From contig JAQFVV010006311.1 of assembly GCA_028023455.1 (NCBI GenBank), positions 1,244,001 to 1,308,000 on the forward strand: DNA of 64,000 nucleotides, read 5' to 3'. The notes below the pieces were generated by a model. The model worked only from the letters and a program-made list of their open reading frames with translations. It was not told where the DNA came from and ran no database searches. Source of the stretch: Epiperipatus broadwayi (lineage: Eukaryota > Onychophora > Udeonychophora > Euonychophora > Peripatidae). Shown here one piece after another: positions 1 to 13,740 of the stretch (positions within the stretch are counted from its first letter, which is position 1; each line of letters starts with the position of its first letter). A program made the position numbers and the translations under genes.

Positions 1-236
1 TTAGAAAGAAGAATTTGTGATTTAGTTAGCAAAAGAGAAAGAAAAGAAAAATATTTAAAACAAATTATTTACAATTTTATTAATTCTTTAACATGACGAA
101 AATATTAGAAATGCATTATTTAATACAAATTTATAATAGTAAAGAAGACATTATCACACTTAAAGCACAATTAGAAAACAATTATCAAGGTTTAATAAAT
201 GTAAAAGAAATGAAGAAAAACATAAAAAAAAAAAAA
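1..236 (+). pseudogene. Unidentified coding remnant, part 1
   Basis: A charged, lysine/glutamate-rich reading frame runs from the window edge in frame 1 (about 30 codons), meets TGA near 94, and continues in frame 3 from the ATG at 93 for about 50 codons. The composition suggests a coiled coil. It is the left piece of a block that resumes after the insertion at 248-827 and continues to about 3930. I do not recognise the family. A frameshift near 93 is needed, so the copy is not functional as it stands. Confidence 0.35.
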
Positions 237-838
237 TTATTTTTGTAATCTTTTTCTGAAAGTTAGTGATGAAGATATTTTAATTGTATTTATATATTGG
301 CCTATTTCCATCTTCTAATATAAGTATTGAATGTCTTTAGAAAAATAATGTTTCGAGATGTATTCTTCTTCTTCTTCCTTCTTCAGGTATTGCTGGCCTG
401 ACCAGTGACAATACTAGTATGTGAATTGAACCTGGAGCCATTCAATAGGTTAGAGTGTTTTTTAAAATTCAATATTCAAGAGTGTGAGGATCCAGATTCA
501 ATTTCCATGATAGTACTGCCACAGTTCAAGCCAGCAACACCCGAAGAAGGAAGAAAAATCAGCCTTTCAAAACATTGTGCATATACTAACCTGGGAATTG
601 AATCTGGACCCTCAAATTCTTGAATATTAAATTTTAAGATAACAATCTAAACAATTGAATGGCTCCAGGTTCAATTCCCATGCTAGTACTGTCACTGGTC
701 AGGCCAGTAACACCTGAAAAAGAGAGGAGGATAATATCTCGCAAAAGATTGTGCATAAAGTTACATTTTTTTAAAGCCATTCAATGCTTATATTAGATAA
801 TGAAAATAGTCCAATATATAAATACAATTATTGTTGTA
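237..838. mobile_element. Penelope-type inverted-repeat insertion with target duplication
   Basis: The insertion (248-827) is flanked by an imperfect 11-bp direct repeat, TTATTTTTGTA at 237-247 and TTATTGTTGTA at 828-838. Its outer arms (about 283-440 and 655-826) are inverted copies of the flanks of the Penelope-like element at 58759-60094, and a roughly 30-bp extension outside the left arm (about 252-283) is shared with that element. The middle (440-655) holds further partial copies in both orientations and no reverse transcriptase or endonuclease frame. The arms contain a tRNA-like segment with a GGTTAGAGTG motif. This is a non-autonomous or internally deleted Penelope derivative. The short open frame at 405-623 lies wholly inside the repeat and is not a gene. 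Confidence 0.7.
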
Positions 839-2117
839 GATACTGATAATGTATTTAACAAATAAAAAGAAGGAATAAACAATGATACAAAATCCACAAT
901 TTGGAAATACATTATTGTTAATCAAGTAACAAAAAATTGACTGCGAAACATTTGAACAATGATATTTACATACTTATCAACAAAAATTTTAATGAGAGAC
1001 ATTATTTGCATGAAAAACATCAAATAATAATATTAAATATAATGAAGGTCTAGGAGCAAATGGACAAATATTTAATATTGATAATAACTTTTAAAATTTA
1101 GTTAAGTAGAATTTGAAGATAGAATTGTTGATTTATATATAATTTTAACTTTCATTTATAAATTATACTTAATCAAAACTGATTTTAATCCTAATCTTTG
1201 AGCTATTAATATTGAGCAAGGCATGGATACTGAAATTGCTTATAAGTGTAATAAAATTTTAGATATTATTAGCAAATGAATAGTTACAACTATCAAAGCT
1301 GGAAAAATAACTGCACAAAATGTTTTATTTATTTATGATGATATTTTCAATTAAGTATATGAAAATGGTTTTTACTCCAATAGAAATAGTTGTTTTAGAT
1401 TCTGGTGATCTTATTCATGGAATCTGTAATAAATTACAATTACAACTTGGAGCAAATAACCAAACTGATAATGTTATCACAAGTGGAGTACAAAAACAGT
1501 CGAAGAAACAACATATGATTTTTTCAAAATATTACTGATTATTAATAAAGATAGTTCAGAAGCAACAATTGCTTTATTACTTGATGGAATTGATATAATT
1601 GCTTTTAAATTTAGCAAAAAATATGAACCACTTATGTAAAAAAGACCATACCCAATTAAGAGTTAGTCAAACTAGAATAGGTACTGGTATGGGTTATACT
1701 TTAATTATGGAAAGAATTGTTGAATTAGGTGGAGCAGTATTTAAACCCAAAAGAATTATTAAACATACATATGCAGTTCATCCTCTTCCTACATTTGCAG
1801 ATAAAAGTTAATTTTAAAAGTACTAATTTTTCTTAATATTTTTTCCATTTAAAAAAATATGCCAATTATTATAAGTAAAACTCCTCTTCTCTATGTTGTT
1901 AAAAAAACTCCAACAAGTTTATCACTTCAACAACAACAACAACAAAGATTTGGGCTTAAAATTATTAGAATTTTTAGAAATTCAAGTTTCATTTTATTTA
2001 TCAGTTTTTACTGGAAGGATTGCCTCTGTTGTTGGTTTAGGAACAGGATTATCTAATTTTGTAGCAGCATTTATATCATTTGGAGTAGAAACAGCAACAG
2101 ATTTTGCAGTAAATTAA
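839..2117 (+). pseudogene. Unidentified coding remnant, part 2 (TGA-rich frames)
   Basis: Protein-like sequence can be followed through several frames on the plus strand: about 839-1080, 1170-1350, 1353-1535, 1540-1625, 1599-1811 and 1893-2117. Frameshifts separate them. Several internal stops are TGA at positions where tryptophan reads smoothly, for example 1199-1201 and 1277-1279 in one frame; TAA and TAG also occur. The last frame (1893-2117) is glycine-rich and hydrophobic and could span a membrane. A CAA/AAC run near 1928 gives a short Gln or Asn tract depending on frame. I recognise no domain. It could be a decayed gene from an element using TGA for tryptophan, or an ordinary decayed nuclear gene. 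Confidence 0.35.
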
Positions 2118-2284
2118 TATATGTTGGTTTGAAATCTGAAGTTACTGTAAAAAGTACTGCAATTAATTTATTGCCTGTGATTGATGGAATTGGTAAACTA
2201 GTGTGCTGCTCAAACAACTGAAATTTAAAATTAGCCAAACAAACTAAATTTTTTGAAAAATTAGATAACTTAGAGAAGATCTAG

Positions 2285-2721
2285 TAAGCCAAAGTGCTGA
2301 TAAAAATATTTTATATGATAAATTATTTGATTTTACAAAACAAGTAAATAATGAAACTTTATTATATAATATTGGAAAATCAGCACAGAATGATTTTGAC
2401 AAGGTTTTGAAGTTACGAACGATTAATAACTTGTTAAAAATAGAAAAAAATCTTCAAAATGTAAGTCCCAAGCTAGTTCAAAAGTTACTAAAAACAACAA
2501 AAAATAGTGAACTCATAACTAATAAATGATTATCTGAATATGGACTTGGTATAAATAAAATAAAAATAAGCACAGTTGAATGATATACAATCATGGCTAA
2601 TCTTCTTAATAAAGGAATTGATTAAAAAAAATTAAATGCTAATTTAATTCATACAAACAAAATATATAGAAATAAATTAGTAATTATTTTAAATAAAACA
2701 TCAAATATATTAAATAAAGAT
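2285..2721 (+). pseudogene. Unidentified coding remnant, part 3
   Basis: From about 2299 to 2721 one frame stays readable for about 140 codons, with three stops: TGA at 2527-2529, TGA at 2581-2583 and a TAA near 2625. Both TGA codons sit in contexts that read well as tryptophan (NK-W-LSEYG and VE-W-YTIM). The product is lysine-, asparagine- and leucine-rich and probably helical. No family is recognised. The frame ends where the repeat copy at 2722 begins. Confidence 0.4.
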
Positions 2722-3236
2722 TTAATTAGAGGGGATTTAAACCCAGACTTTTAAGCTCTCTTCAGTCATACACTTCATATTATACAACCAACACATGTAA
2801 AAAGACAAATGATCTCCAATATATGTATTTTGTGATGAACCAGCACCCATCAGTTGGTCCAGATCATCATTTCCCATATACATATATAATCAGTGTTTGG
2901 TTTACATTAAGATAGCAAATCCTTTAACTTTATTAGATAGACTTCAATCTTCTCCAATCTCACAACTCTTCAGCCATTCATGTCATTGAAAATCTGATAA
3001 TGGAATGTTCAAAGCCCTTGTTTACAAATTTTATTGTTAGGCCCATATTGATCATAAGTCACTCTGATCCCTCATATGTAGGATCTTAAGACCATTTAAA
3101 TACACAAAAGAGGGATGGGCAAAATACAGACTGAATCTGTAATATTTAAATTCAAGTATAGTATATATACTTAAGATAGATATAATTAGAGAGAATTTGA
3201 ATCCAGACTTTCAAACTCCCTTCAGTCAACCACAGG
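2722..3236. repeat. Degraded copy of repeat family A
   Basis: This stretch aligns by eye with the family-A unit of 24559-26193: the CAGTTGGTCCAGA motif near 2856, the segment around 2950-3010 and the GGGATGGGCA motif near 3113 are shared. A 45-bp sequence with an AGACTTTYAARCTC core occurs near both edges (about 2728-2772 and 3186-3232). That implies either a unit of about 460 bp repeated head to tail or a terminal direct repeat. It splits the unidentified coding block. It is more diverged than the copies at 17 kb and 25 kb, so it is probably older. Confidence 0.55.
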
Positions 3237-3279
3237 TTTAAATTATTTAATTCGAATTTTTATATTTAAAAAGTAACAA

Positions 3280-3930
3280 AATTTTTTTTTAGCACCAATT
3301 GAAAAAATAATCATTGCTATTAAACAAAAAATAATTAATAGAATTACTGGTAAAACAAGAACTTTATTATCAAAATTTCAAATTAGGTTATTCAAAAAGA
3401 CCAATTATTACCTTTTACGTGTGACTCTGTGTTTTTGGCAGTTCGAATCTGTTGCTGGTAAAGTTTCTTTAATAATATGCTATAGAAATTCTAAATATTC
3501 ACCTATTGCTGTAATGACAACTTTAATAAAAGCAGAGAAATTTATTTTAACAAATAAGCATTCTGTTTATATGAATAGTGAATGGTTTATTAGATGGGGA
3601 TTTAAAAAGACAAGTTTATTTAATTCGATTTGCCCCAGTTGCTTATTAGCAAATAGTTCAAGATAATTTTAAAATCTTTGGACAATTGCTAAAATATTAA
3701 AATTTCAGGAACAGTTTTAAAATAACTTTACTAATTCAGAAAAAAGTTAAAAACATTTGAAGAAAGTGCAATTAGTTTAGGTGAGGGGTTAGTATTGTTC
3801 AAGCATATAAACAAATTAAATCTAAACAAAATTTAAGTAAATAGATTAAAACAAAAATATGAACTAATAGAAAAAAATTATATGCTAAAAAAATATGTTC
3901 AAAAAAAATAAAGAATAAGAAAATGATTAA
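3280..3930 (+). pseudogene. Unidentified coding remnant, part 4
   Basis: An open stretch from about 3290 to 3666 gives over 120 codons with an internal WFIRWGF motif. A second frame is readable from about 3600 to 3900, with TGA, TAA and TAG stops mixed. Both encode basic, AT-biased protein and match nothing I know. The position after the repeat insertion suggests it continues the block that starts at the left edge. It may be a separate gene of the same source element. Confidence 0.35.
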
Positions 3931-4389
3931 ATATTACTTTCAAAAGCAAATTTTATTCACATTCATATTAGGCAAAACATAGGAAAAATGTAACAGGAAT
4001 ATACAATGATTAAATGAAATAAATTATAAGAGTTACATAAGTAATATAATGATTAGTTGGGATATATAAGCGTTACATTTTAGAGTCGGATGACAAGGCA
4101 TTAGGATCAACAAGAGGAGAATAACTATATTTGTGTGGCCTAGAAGGGTCAAGCTAAAATCAGGTCTGGCTCCAAGTCTGTTCAGTCAGGGTTACAAATA
4201 AGAAAAGTTAACAGATAAATACAAGATATATAACTATATATGGGTTATAATTCAGCGCTGGACGATGGTTTAAATATTACATAAATTATGAGAAGGTGTT
4301 ACTTTAGAAAATTATAATAACTTTGTTCTGTTGACTAGTAAAATTATACACGTTTCTGCTCATTATAATAAATTTTTTAATGGTGAAAA
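3931..4389. other. Non-coding stretch, no gene seen
   Basis: No coding frame is evident. The interval 4080-4260 is visibly richer in G and C than its surroundings, which suggests an unrecognised repeat or element end. Confidence 0.4.
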
Positions 4390-6445
4390 TTTAAAAACAC
4401 ATTTCATAGGCATATGTCCAGGTGATATTAAGTTATTTCTATCAAAAGCATTCAATCCAAGTTTAATTCTAGAATTAATTTATTCCATTATGTTTTCATT
4501 TGTATAAATAATCTGACCAAGGTATTTGTAGTTGTTAAATTTTAATTCATGATTATCAATCTTTATATTCTTCTGAAAAGATCCATTAAACATTATTTTA
4601 ATATTTTTAACATTTATCTTTACTCCTATTTTTTTTATCTAATAACTCTTGCAACATTTATTAAACAACTTAAGCATTATTTACAAAAACTACCGCTTCA
4701 TTTAAAAAATCCAAATGACTTAAAATAATCTCCATTTACTTTCACTCATTAGCTTCCCATTTTAATCCACAAAATAATTATTGCAAACTTGCTATAAAAC
4801 GTTTTGGAAATAAGTAATCACTCTATTATACATTTTTCTTAATGCTAATCTTCCTAGTATCATCTTCTAAATTCTGCTACTGCATTTTAATAAATATTAT
4901 TAAAAATATAACAATAACCTGAATCTAAATTTTGAAAATCCAATATTTTAATTACCACAGAATCAAATGCCTTTTCATAATTTACAAATCAAAAGCATAA
5001 TAGTAATTCATATTTTACCTAATCTTCTTACAACTTCCTTCAATACTTGAATGTAAATCACTATGCTAAACACATTTTAAAATCCAGCTTGTTCTTTTGG
5101 TTGATTAAAATCCAAAGTTTGCTGTAAACTAGTTGTAATTATTTTGGCAAAGATTTTGGAAAAAATTGATAAAAGACCGATTGTTCTGTTGTTTCTAATA
5201 TTTTCATTGTCATGTTTCTTAGATATCAATATTTTTACTGCATTCTTTCAATCATCTAGTATATATTTATCATTTGCACATTTGATATATAACTTTGGCA
5301 AAAATTTTTGTCTTTCTTCATTTCATTTATTTTACAGATAACAATAATAATTCCATCATTTCCTGAAGCTTTTCATTTCTTCATAGATTTAATTTTTTCT
5401 CACTTTCTCCATTTGAAATACTGATCAATTCAGAAAAGTTTTTTATTATTATATAATTATTTATATTTTTTCACACATCTCATGCTGTCATCTCTTTTTA
5501 GTAATAGTTCCACCTTTTCTTCTTAATGCAGAAACAATTTTCCTTCCAATTTCAAAACATTGTTTTACAATTTTGAGACTTCTCTTCTATGGTTTTCTTG
5601 ACATTTTACAATTATATTTTCTTATATCATTATTAATTATTTTTGTATCATTTTATAAAACTACAAATATTCAATTCTTCGTAAGTTATTATATTTTAAA
5701 CTTTCATTTTCTTGTCTTGCTGCTTTTTTGTGCTATCTTTCTTGTAGTTCTTAATACAATATCAGTTATCTTTTTATTGATTCAGTCAAATCTGAACTAT
5801 CACCAAAGTCTCTGCTAATATTTTAAATTGATTTGCATTTGCAAGTTCTAATTTAAATTCACTGGATGTAGGAATATACTGTTTTTCTAAATAGTTTCAT
5901 ATTTCTAATTTTGAATTAACATGTAAATTACATGATCACTTTTCTGTGTTAAATCTACTAAGAACATTATAATCTCGAAATAAATATTTTCTATTAGTTA
6001 AAGTATAATCCAATTTTGATATGCCTTCATTTGGCTGCTTCCATTATCATTTTGGCTTGGCATTTTTCTAAACAAAAAAAAAAGAATGCATAGTATATAG
6101 TTTTTTTCCATATGGATTCCATAAATATGTGGCCTCTCTTATTTCTATCACCATAATCAAATTTATCCACAGAATTTTCATCTTTTAATCATTTATCATT
6201 TCTAGTATTAAAGTTTTCTATGCTAATTTTAAAATGTTGTTTGATCTGATGAAAAGCATTTCATACATCTATATAAAAATTCCTCTATTTCATCATCACA
6301 ATAAGAACTTGTTGTTGTATAAATTTGAATTATCTGCATTTGCTATCTTTCATAAAATTGAATAACCAATCTTGCCACTCCATTTTCTATAAAATCAATC
6401 TTCACAGATTTGTTTTTCCACTTTTTATTTATAATAGTATTAAGA
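4390..6445 (-). pseudogene. Decayed RTE-type LINE
   Basis: On the minus strand this matches the better-preserved RTE copies at 34298-35485 and 54992-57830 segment by segment. The reverse-transcriptase part (YLGQ-like and 'vkkik' segments near 4430-4640, the palm region to about 5100, then thumb and linker) lies to the left. Pieces of the endonuclease region lie near 6100-6430. Stops and indels are everywhere, so no protein is made. The 3' end is missing beyond about 4390 relative to the other copies. The hydrophobic plus-strand frames at 5144-5341 and 5573-5818 are antisense shadows of this relic. Confidence 0.75.
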
Positions 6446-9400
6446 TTATATACATATATACACATTTTTTATTATAAATAATATCTATACATAAATTTTA
6501 ATACTATAATAACTTCATCATTTAAAAAATCGAAGTTAATATTGATTACAATGATTAGACTATATTATAAATTTCAAATCAATAATTTTATCTAGTCCTT
6601 AATTTATAATGAAAAATAATTTAATTGTTTTGATTTTATACATTTAAAAAGTGTAATAAATTGACACTTATTTGCTTTGAACAAATTTTATGCTTTAATT
6701 AATCTTGAAACGTCATACAATATTTGGATACCAAAAGTGAATGACAGAATTAAACATTAATCATAAAATCTTCAACTAACTCTGCACTGTAACAAAACTT
6801 AATGCTAAGATTTTTCTACATATCTTACATTAAAAAACTGCAAAAATTTCAAACAAATGAAATTCTCATTTTTTAAAAAATTAGTAAAAACAGAGAAAAA
6901 GATTTAATCATTTTCAATTTAAAAGTAAGACTTTTCTACAAATCTTACATTTAAAAGAATACAAAAGTTCCAAATAAAGAAACATCATTATATAAAAAAG
7001 AGCAAAAGGAGAAAAAATTGGGAGATTAAGTAAATCATTTTTAATATTTTAAAAAGTTAGATGTTTTATTTAAAATGTTGTTTCAAATTAAAAAAAAAAG
7101 ATAGATGTGAAAAGGCAGCAATATTAAAAATGATAGATTTGTAAAATAATAGCATGAACTTCTATGACAGTAATTTCAGAATGAAAAAAGCAGATGATGA
7201 AGACAAAAAAAAAGATACATGTGGATAAGATGAATGAAGAATTCATTGTATTTTTAAATACTTTTATTGAAGTTGAAAAATTGTTTTGTTTGTTATATTA
7301 TTTGTTAAGTTTTAATCTTTTTTAAGTTAGAATAAAATTTTAAAATCAAGGTTTAATATATTTAAATTTAATATAAATGCTTGAAATTTATATATAACTA
7401 AGTTATGTCAGCCCAATCCATTTGGAACACTTATCTTTTTAGTAGGTCAACTAGTTTCTTAGATATGGAACAGAGAATGGGAAAATGTTAAAAATATTTT
7501 TAGCTTTTTAAAAAAAAACCAATTGTTTTAAAATAAAAATAAAAACTATCAAACAATTTTAAATAGCAAACTTATGTACTGATTTATTAAATATATATAA
7601 TTATCCTTAAAATCAATCAACACTTAGACAATACTAAGATCAAGAACCATCAACAATCTCAATGTGTTGTCAAGGCAACATCTTTAACAATAAAGGTGGA
7701 ATTCCATCTTTATTTATGATTCAATATAATTATATAGACCCTAAATATTGCAACTTGACCACAAAGATTGAAATTATTGATACAAAGAAATTTAAATAAA
7801 CCTCCTTAAACAGGAAAATATAACCTGTTGAAATGCAGATTAATAATTAATCAATTATAACATTTTCAAATTGCACCCAAAATAATATTATAGTATAAAT
7901 ATGGGATAGTGTCACCCTATGGTAATATAATCGTAAGTATTCTTTAAAAATTGAAAGTGGTTTGTAAAGTTAAGGGAAGTGTAGTTCAACACTCGTATAT
8001 ATATATATTGTACCCTCACTTCTCGGTATATGATATAATTTAAAATATGACTAGCTCAATTAAATCATTATGCTCAGCTAAAATATGTACAACTATTTTA
8101 ATATATTTTTATAATATTATAACATATCAGATTTATTACAAACTTATCAAAAATTAATATAGTTCAATATTATGTACTAATTAAATAAGTATTTATCAAA
8201 ATCATGAGACTATGAAGTGAAGTTACAATTGGTAATTGGATTTACATTGAGTCAATGTCTTTCCAAGACACTGTCTCAATGGCATAAGAATACTATTACT
8301 TCTTTTATCTCATTCCTAACTCTACAGCACTCTTATGACTTTTATAAATGAACTATCTTTAATAATAATAGATAAATAAATCTCAATCTATTGTTAAGAA
8401 AATATAATTAAAATGATCTCAGGTTCTTCTAATTATCTTAAAGTAATAATAATTCATGTAGATAGGAATGATAAGGGATTTAATATCAAACCTAAATACA
8501 CCTAACTTATTCTAATAACAATAACTAACAATAATAATCTTTAGGGTATATCTTAATCTTATCTATTGGATTATACTTTTAATCACTAAGAAAATAAATA
8601 AATCATATACATGTCTTTCATTTCCATATAGTATCTTAATTTTAAAATATACCAAAATCTTATAATTTAACAATCTGTGGCAATAAATAGTATTGTACTC
8701 TTATACTGTGCATTATAATTACTTTATGACCATTGTAATATTATATGTTAATGTCAATCAATTTCTATAAATTATATTAAGAAGATATTATGTTTCTTTC
8801 TAAATAATAATAATAATAAGTTCATATTGTGCAAATATTATGTTTATTCAAATTATCTGTTGTCAAATGCTGTGGTGTAAAATAATGAATTCAACACATC
8901 TTTTAAACAACTTAACAAATTTATTTACATCAACTTTAACAAATAATTTATTTACACTATTTACATTTAAATGGAACTAAAGAAAATAAATAAAAAAAAT
9001 AAGAAAAATAATAATACAAGATTTTATACTGTTATTATTTCCATAATCATCAATAAATGATTTATACATTTCTGAAATGTTCTATCAATAATATTTAATC
9101 AAGTTTAGGACTTTAAATTTTAATAAAATCATTTGTTATTAATTAATATAAGAAAAGGTTTTATGTAAGATATCATTCATGTAGCATGTATGTAAATAAA
9201 CAAACTTTAATAATTTAAAATGCTATTTCAATTAAGTCTTACTGTGATTTATATTATAATGTATAAGGCTGTATTACATTTATTATCAGTATGACTCAAA
9301 TATTAATTAATGTATAAACTGATATAACTTTGTAGTATAATAACAATTATTGACTATCACTGTTTATTTCATTCCGATATAATGTCATACCACATGTCTT

Positions 9401-12400
9401 ATTAAAATATGCAATACGTATATGTACTTTTAAAAAAAATAATATTTTAAAAATTATTCAATAATATCAACTTTTATAAAGTATAATGTTAAATAAAATT
9501 CTATGATTCTTTTCCATTTTAATTTTTACACTTTTACTTGTTATTCTTATTCCTTCTTAAAAAACTTCTATCTACAAAAGTCATTTTAACCCTATTTAAC
9601 TTTAGAAAAAAAAAATGACTAACTAATTTCAAAAATAAAATAATAACGATCCAAACTCTCCTGTACCTCATCCTCTATTTACAATAAGCCTTCAATCAAA
9701 AATATAAATTTCTATGTAAAATTAACTTTCTTATCTAATAAAAAATAAAAATAAAAATATAGACTTTATATACTTCTTACTGACTTTAAAAGAAAATAAA
9801 TAACTTACGTTAATAAAATCTAATTCCTAATATTGTAACAGAAACATTAAAATTTATTCACGAAAGAATCATATAATTATTTCTAGGTTCTCATATTACG
9901 TTGTACTAAATTTATATCATCAATTTAAAATATGCATATTAAAATAAAACTGCTATTATTAATCTTGTGCGTGTATATTATTTAAACATTAATACATTCA
10001 TTCAATAATCATATAACATTGGTTGATCTAAAGAAAACATAGTAAATACATCAAATTATTATTATTATTACACAATTTTTACCATAAATGATACTTCAAT
10101 GTACAGTCCGTCACACGATGTCTTCCAAAATTTCAGCTTTACAAAATAATTTCACATTTACACTCAACAATTATTCTTTAAAATATTACGTGTTGTATAA
10201 TTATAAAATAAACTTTATGCAATAAAAAGTTATATTAGTATTTAGTTATTATTTTAAAAAAAATGTAAATGTACCTTTCCTATCTTTAATAAATCAATAA
10301 TTAATAAAATATTTATGTTAGTTAATAATTAAAAATATTACATAGCATCCAACATTCTTTTAGCTATAATTGTTCTTTTTCCTACACAATTTCACTAACA
10401 TTCTTCCTTTTGGTAATCTCTTTAAAATTTTTATGAAATAAATAAAAACGTTCTTTTTTTAAAAATAAAAATAAAAATAAAAGTCAGTTCCATCATAAAC
10501 AAAATAAAATTAAAATAGTTTATAGGATCCATATTCTCTTCTTTATAGGAAAATTATTTTAAAGTTATTATTTTTTAGCATTAGTTTATAATTTATACTT
10601 CTTGTTAATTATTTTAATTGATTTGATTTGGATACCACGTAATTTATTTCGCATCCGTACAGATATTGAGGTAAGATTACTTTTAAAGTCTCTATGCCAA
10701 TCAACTTTAATAATACATAATTTTTACTCATAATGTTTCTTTACTTATTAATCTCCATTTTTTCCTTTTAAATTCATTAGTCTTTTAAACCTAAGATTAA
10801 AGAAATATTTATATAATTACTGTTACATATTTATCTTTACAGATATATTTAAATATACTTCAAATACTTGCTTCATAAAAGTATTTCTCATTTTTTTCAA
10901 ATATCTATTTTATAGAAATTAACTACCATTATTTTTTAAAAACCAAGTCCAAGTATTACTGTTAGGCATCTAATACTCTCCTAATCAATCAGGTTTGTTA
11001 TTTTAGTATAAAGTCTCCAATACTTTATCCTTACGTCCTCATGATTATTTGATAGTAAATTGAGCATCAATAGGAATGATCAATAGGGAACATAATAAAT
11101 TAACATTTTTCGTACTTATAATTTTTAAAAAACACTTTCTTATGATTTAAACGATTTTAAGATCTATAATTACTTAGCTATTTTTAATACACCTTTTACT
11201 TTAAATTTCAATCAAAGTCCCTCAAACAATTGACTTGTTTTATAAGAAAACTCCCACTTGATTGGTGAATTTAAACAATCGACTTGCTAGCTTATTTACA
11301 TATTTTACCAACAAGACAGAATTAAAATAAATAAATAATGACTTATTTAATATTTATTATTTATCACATTATTAAATTCTTAAATTAATATTTGTCATTT
11401 ATTTAAATTTATTAAACATTTTTTAAAACATTCTTTCTTACTTAATTTCACTTTTAACTTTTATAAGATTATTTTTATAAACACATTAAGTCTATTTTTA
11501 TTCGTTATGTTTTTAAGCAGTACTTTTTTTAAAAATCAGATTTAAGATTTCACATTAATTATTTTTATTTTTATCTCGTGATAGCAAATAATATTTATAA
11601 ATTTTATAAAATTTTTAAAATAGCTTTGAACTTTCAAAATACTCCAAGATGTTAGTGTTTAATTAACATCGTTTTTAAAAGAGCTACAGAGCTTGTAATA
11701 ATCTAAAAATAAACTAACAATTCATTTTTTTAAAATAAATATTTTTAAAATAAATAATATATTATAACAGCTTTTAAAATAATAATTCGATATTATTAAA
11801 ATCAAATATTAATCTTCTATTATGTAATACTAATAATTAAAATATTTATATTCATTTATTAAATATTAAACTTTATCAACAATAAATATATGCATTTAAT
11901 TTTAACTTGTCTTTTTAAAACTTTTAACTTTAAACATTTATTTATTAAATTTATTAATGCAGTATTGCTTATGGCCAGTTTTCCCAACCATATACTATTA
12001 TCATCCCCATTGAAATGTCTCTCTCAAACATCAGCACAATTTTCACATATCAAACACTCATGAATTACTTTAATTACACTTTTAAAAAGATTGTTATGAA
12101 CAAAATTAACATTATATAGTTAAATATATCTTAAATTTAAAATTTTTTAAATAGATTGATACAACAATTTATGGAGACCCATACAAAAGGGCACAATATA
12201 TATATATGAAACATAGTTTGATTGTCATTATCATCAGCCTCAAACTTAATTAAATTTAATTAAAAAAACTTACATTTTTATTATATTTTTTTACAATGGT
12301 AAAAAAAGTAATATGTTGGAATAGATTACTTATGTTACATGAAGGAATTTATATGCACAGATTTATTTATCTGGCTGTGTTTCAGTGAATCATTAGAATT

Positions 12401-12859
12401 AGCATCATCTACTTTCCTGAGCCATTTTTTTTTCATTGCATAAATTCTTTCAATGGAACTTATTGTTTTCTTACTATCCTTTAAATCTTTACAATAAATG
12501 TTGGTGCTTATTTTCTTTCATCATATATAATTTCTGGCAATTGTAATTAATTTTTAGACACTTTTTACTGTGTTCTACAGGTGAATTAAAACTTCAAAGA
12601 AGATAAAGGAATGTTAAATATTTTAAACATATGGACCTAAAAAATGATATATTTTTAAACCAATTTATGTCATTTTTATATAATAAAAATATTTTGAACA
12701 TCATTTGAATAGTGATGTAAGAATTTATATTAATGATTATGTAATATATGTATTCTAACTTGGAAAGCTATTTACACTGATGAAGATAAAACAGTTCTTT
12801 ATGGTCTTAAAAACAAAAACATCAAGTTTTAAAATATGACACTAATATGTTATCTTCAC
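6446..12859. other. Long AT-rich non-coding stretch
   Basis: No gene, RNA gene or recognisable element is seen in 6.4 kb. There are short homopolymer and AT runs, a slightly GC-richer patch near 7900-8030, and a degraded direct duplication at 6806-7045 (listed separately). Confidence 0.55.
6806..7045. repeat. Degraded direct duplication, period about 115-120
   Basis: Two neighbouring segments share the order of motifs: TTTTCTACAWATCTTACATT, then CAAA(A)NTTCMAA, then a run ending AAATCATTTT. They start near 6808 and 6925. Nothing is coded. It looks like an old tandem duplication. Confidence 0.5.
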
Positions 12860-13740
12860 AATTTTTGTGGCACTTGATCTAAAAGATGCTTCTATTGGGT
12901 AAATTTATAAAAATAAAAAATGATATAAAAAATTTAAATGTATAAGATTTGCAGATGATATGGCTCTTATAACTGAGGATGAAAAGTGTCTTCAGAATAT
13001 GTTGATTAAATTGGAAAAAGGGTGTATAGGATATGAAATGAAGATTAATGTTGAGAAGACTAAATGTTTATGGATAAAAAGAAATGAAAAAAAAACTGCA
13101 AAATGAAATTCATGATAACATGGTTCAACAGGTAAAGAGATTTAGACATTTGAGTAGTTGGTTAAGTGATGATGAAAAAAATGAAGATGAAGTTAAAAAA
13201 AGAATAACATTGGCAAAGTAGGCATTTATTAAGAAAAAGAAAATATTTTGTGGATTTTTGAAGAGAGAAGTATGAAAAAGATTAATTAAATATTATGTGT
13301 GGAGTGTACTAATGTATGGTTGTAAAATGTGTGGACAATGAGTAATAAAATTAGGAATAGATTGGAAGTCTTTGAGATGTAGATGTAGAGAAGAATGGAA
13401 AAAATCAGTTGGAAGTATAAAATAACAAATGAAAAGTTTTGAAAAGAGTAAATGAAAAAAAGAAAATTGATTGAGGAAATCAGAGAGAGAATGAGAAAAA
13501 GATTGGACATATATTAAGAAATGAATGTTTAATGAAAGATGTTTTAGAAGGAATGGTGAATGGAAGTAAGAAGAAAGGTTGGGAAGAGATTGAGATTGTT
13601 GAATGATATAAGAGATAGGAAAAGTTATGTGGAATTGAAAAACTGGGCAATGAAGAGAGTGGAATAGAAAAATGGATGAATTGATTATGTGACTACTCTC
13701 TGAACCTGTCTACTTGACAGAATACTATTGATTGATAAAG
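12860..13740 (+). pseudogene. 3' end of a non-LTR retrotransposon (RT and C-terminal region)
   Basis: Plus-strand frames show the reverse-transcriptase catalytic box RFADDMAL at 12945-12968, then KINVEKTKCLW near 13040, an ITLAK segment, and the usual LINE tail with YGC, RRMEKISW (near 13390) and a DIRDRKSYVELKNWA segment near 13605-13650. The upstream RT half is missing (5' truncation). Frameshifts and stops, including two TAG codons where tryptophan is expected near 13380, make it non-functional. In living elements this protein copies the RNA into the genome by target-primed reverse transcription. The clade is not resolved; it differs from the next copy. Confidence 0.75.
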
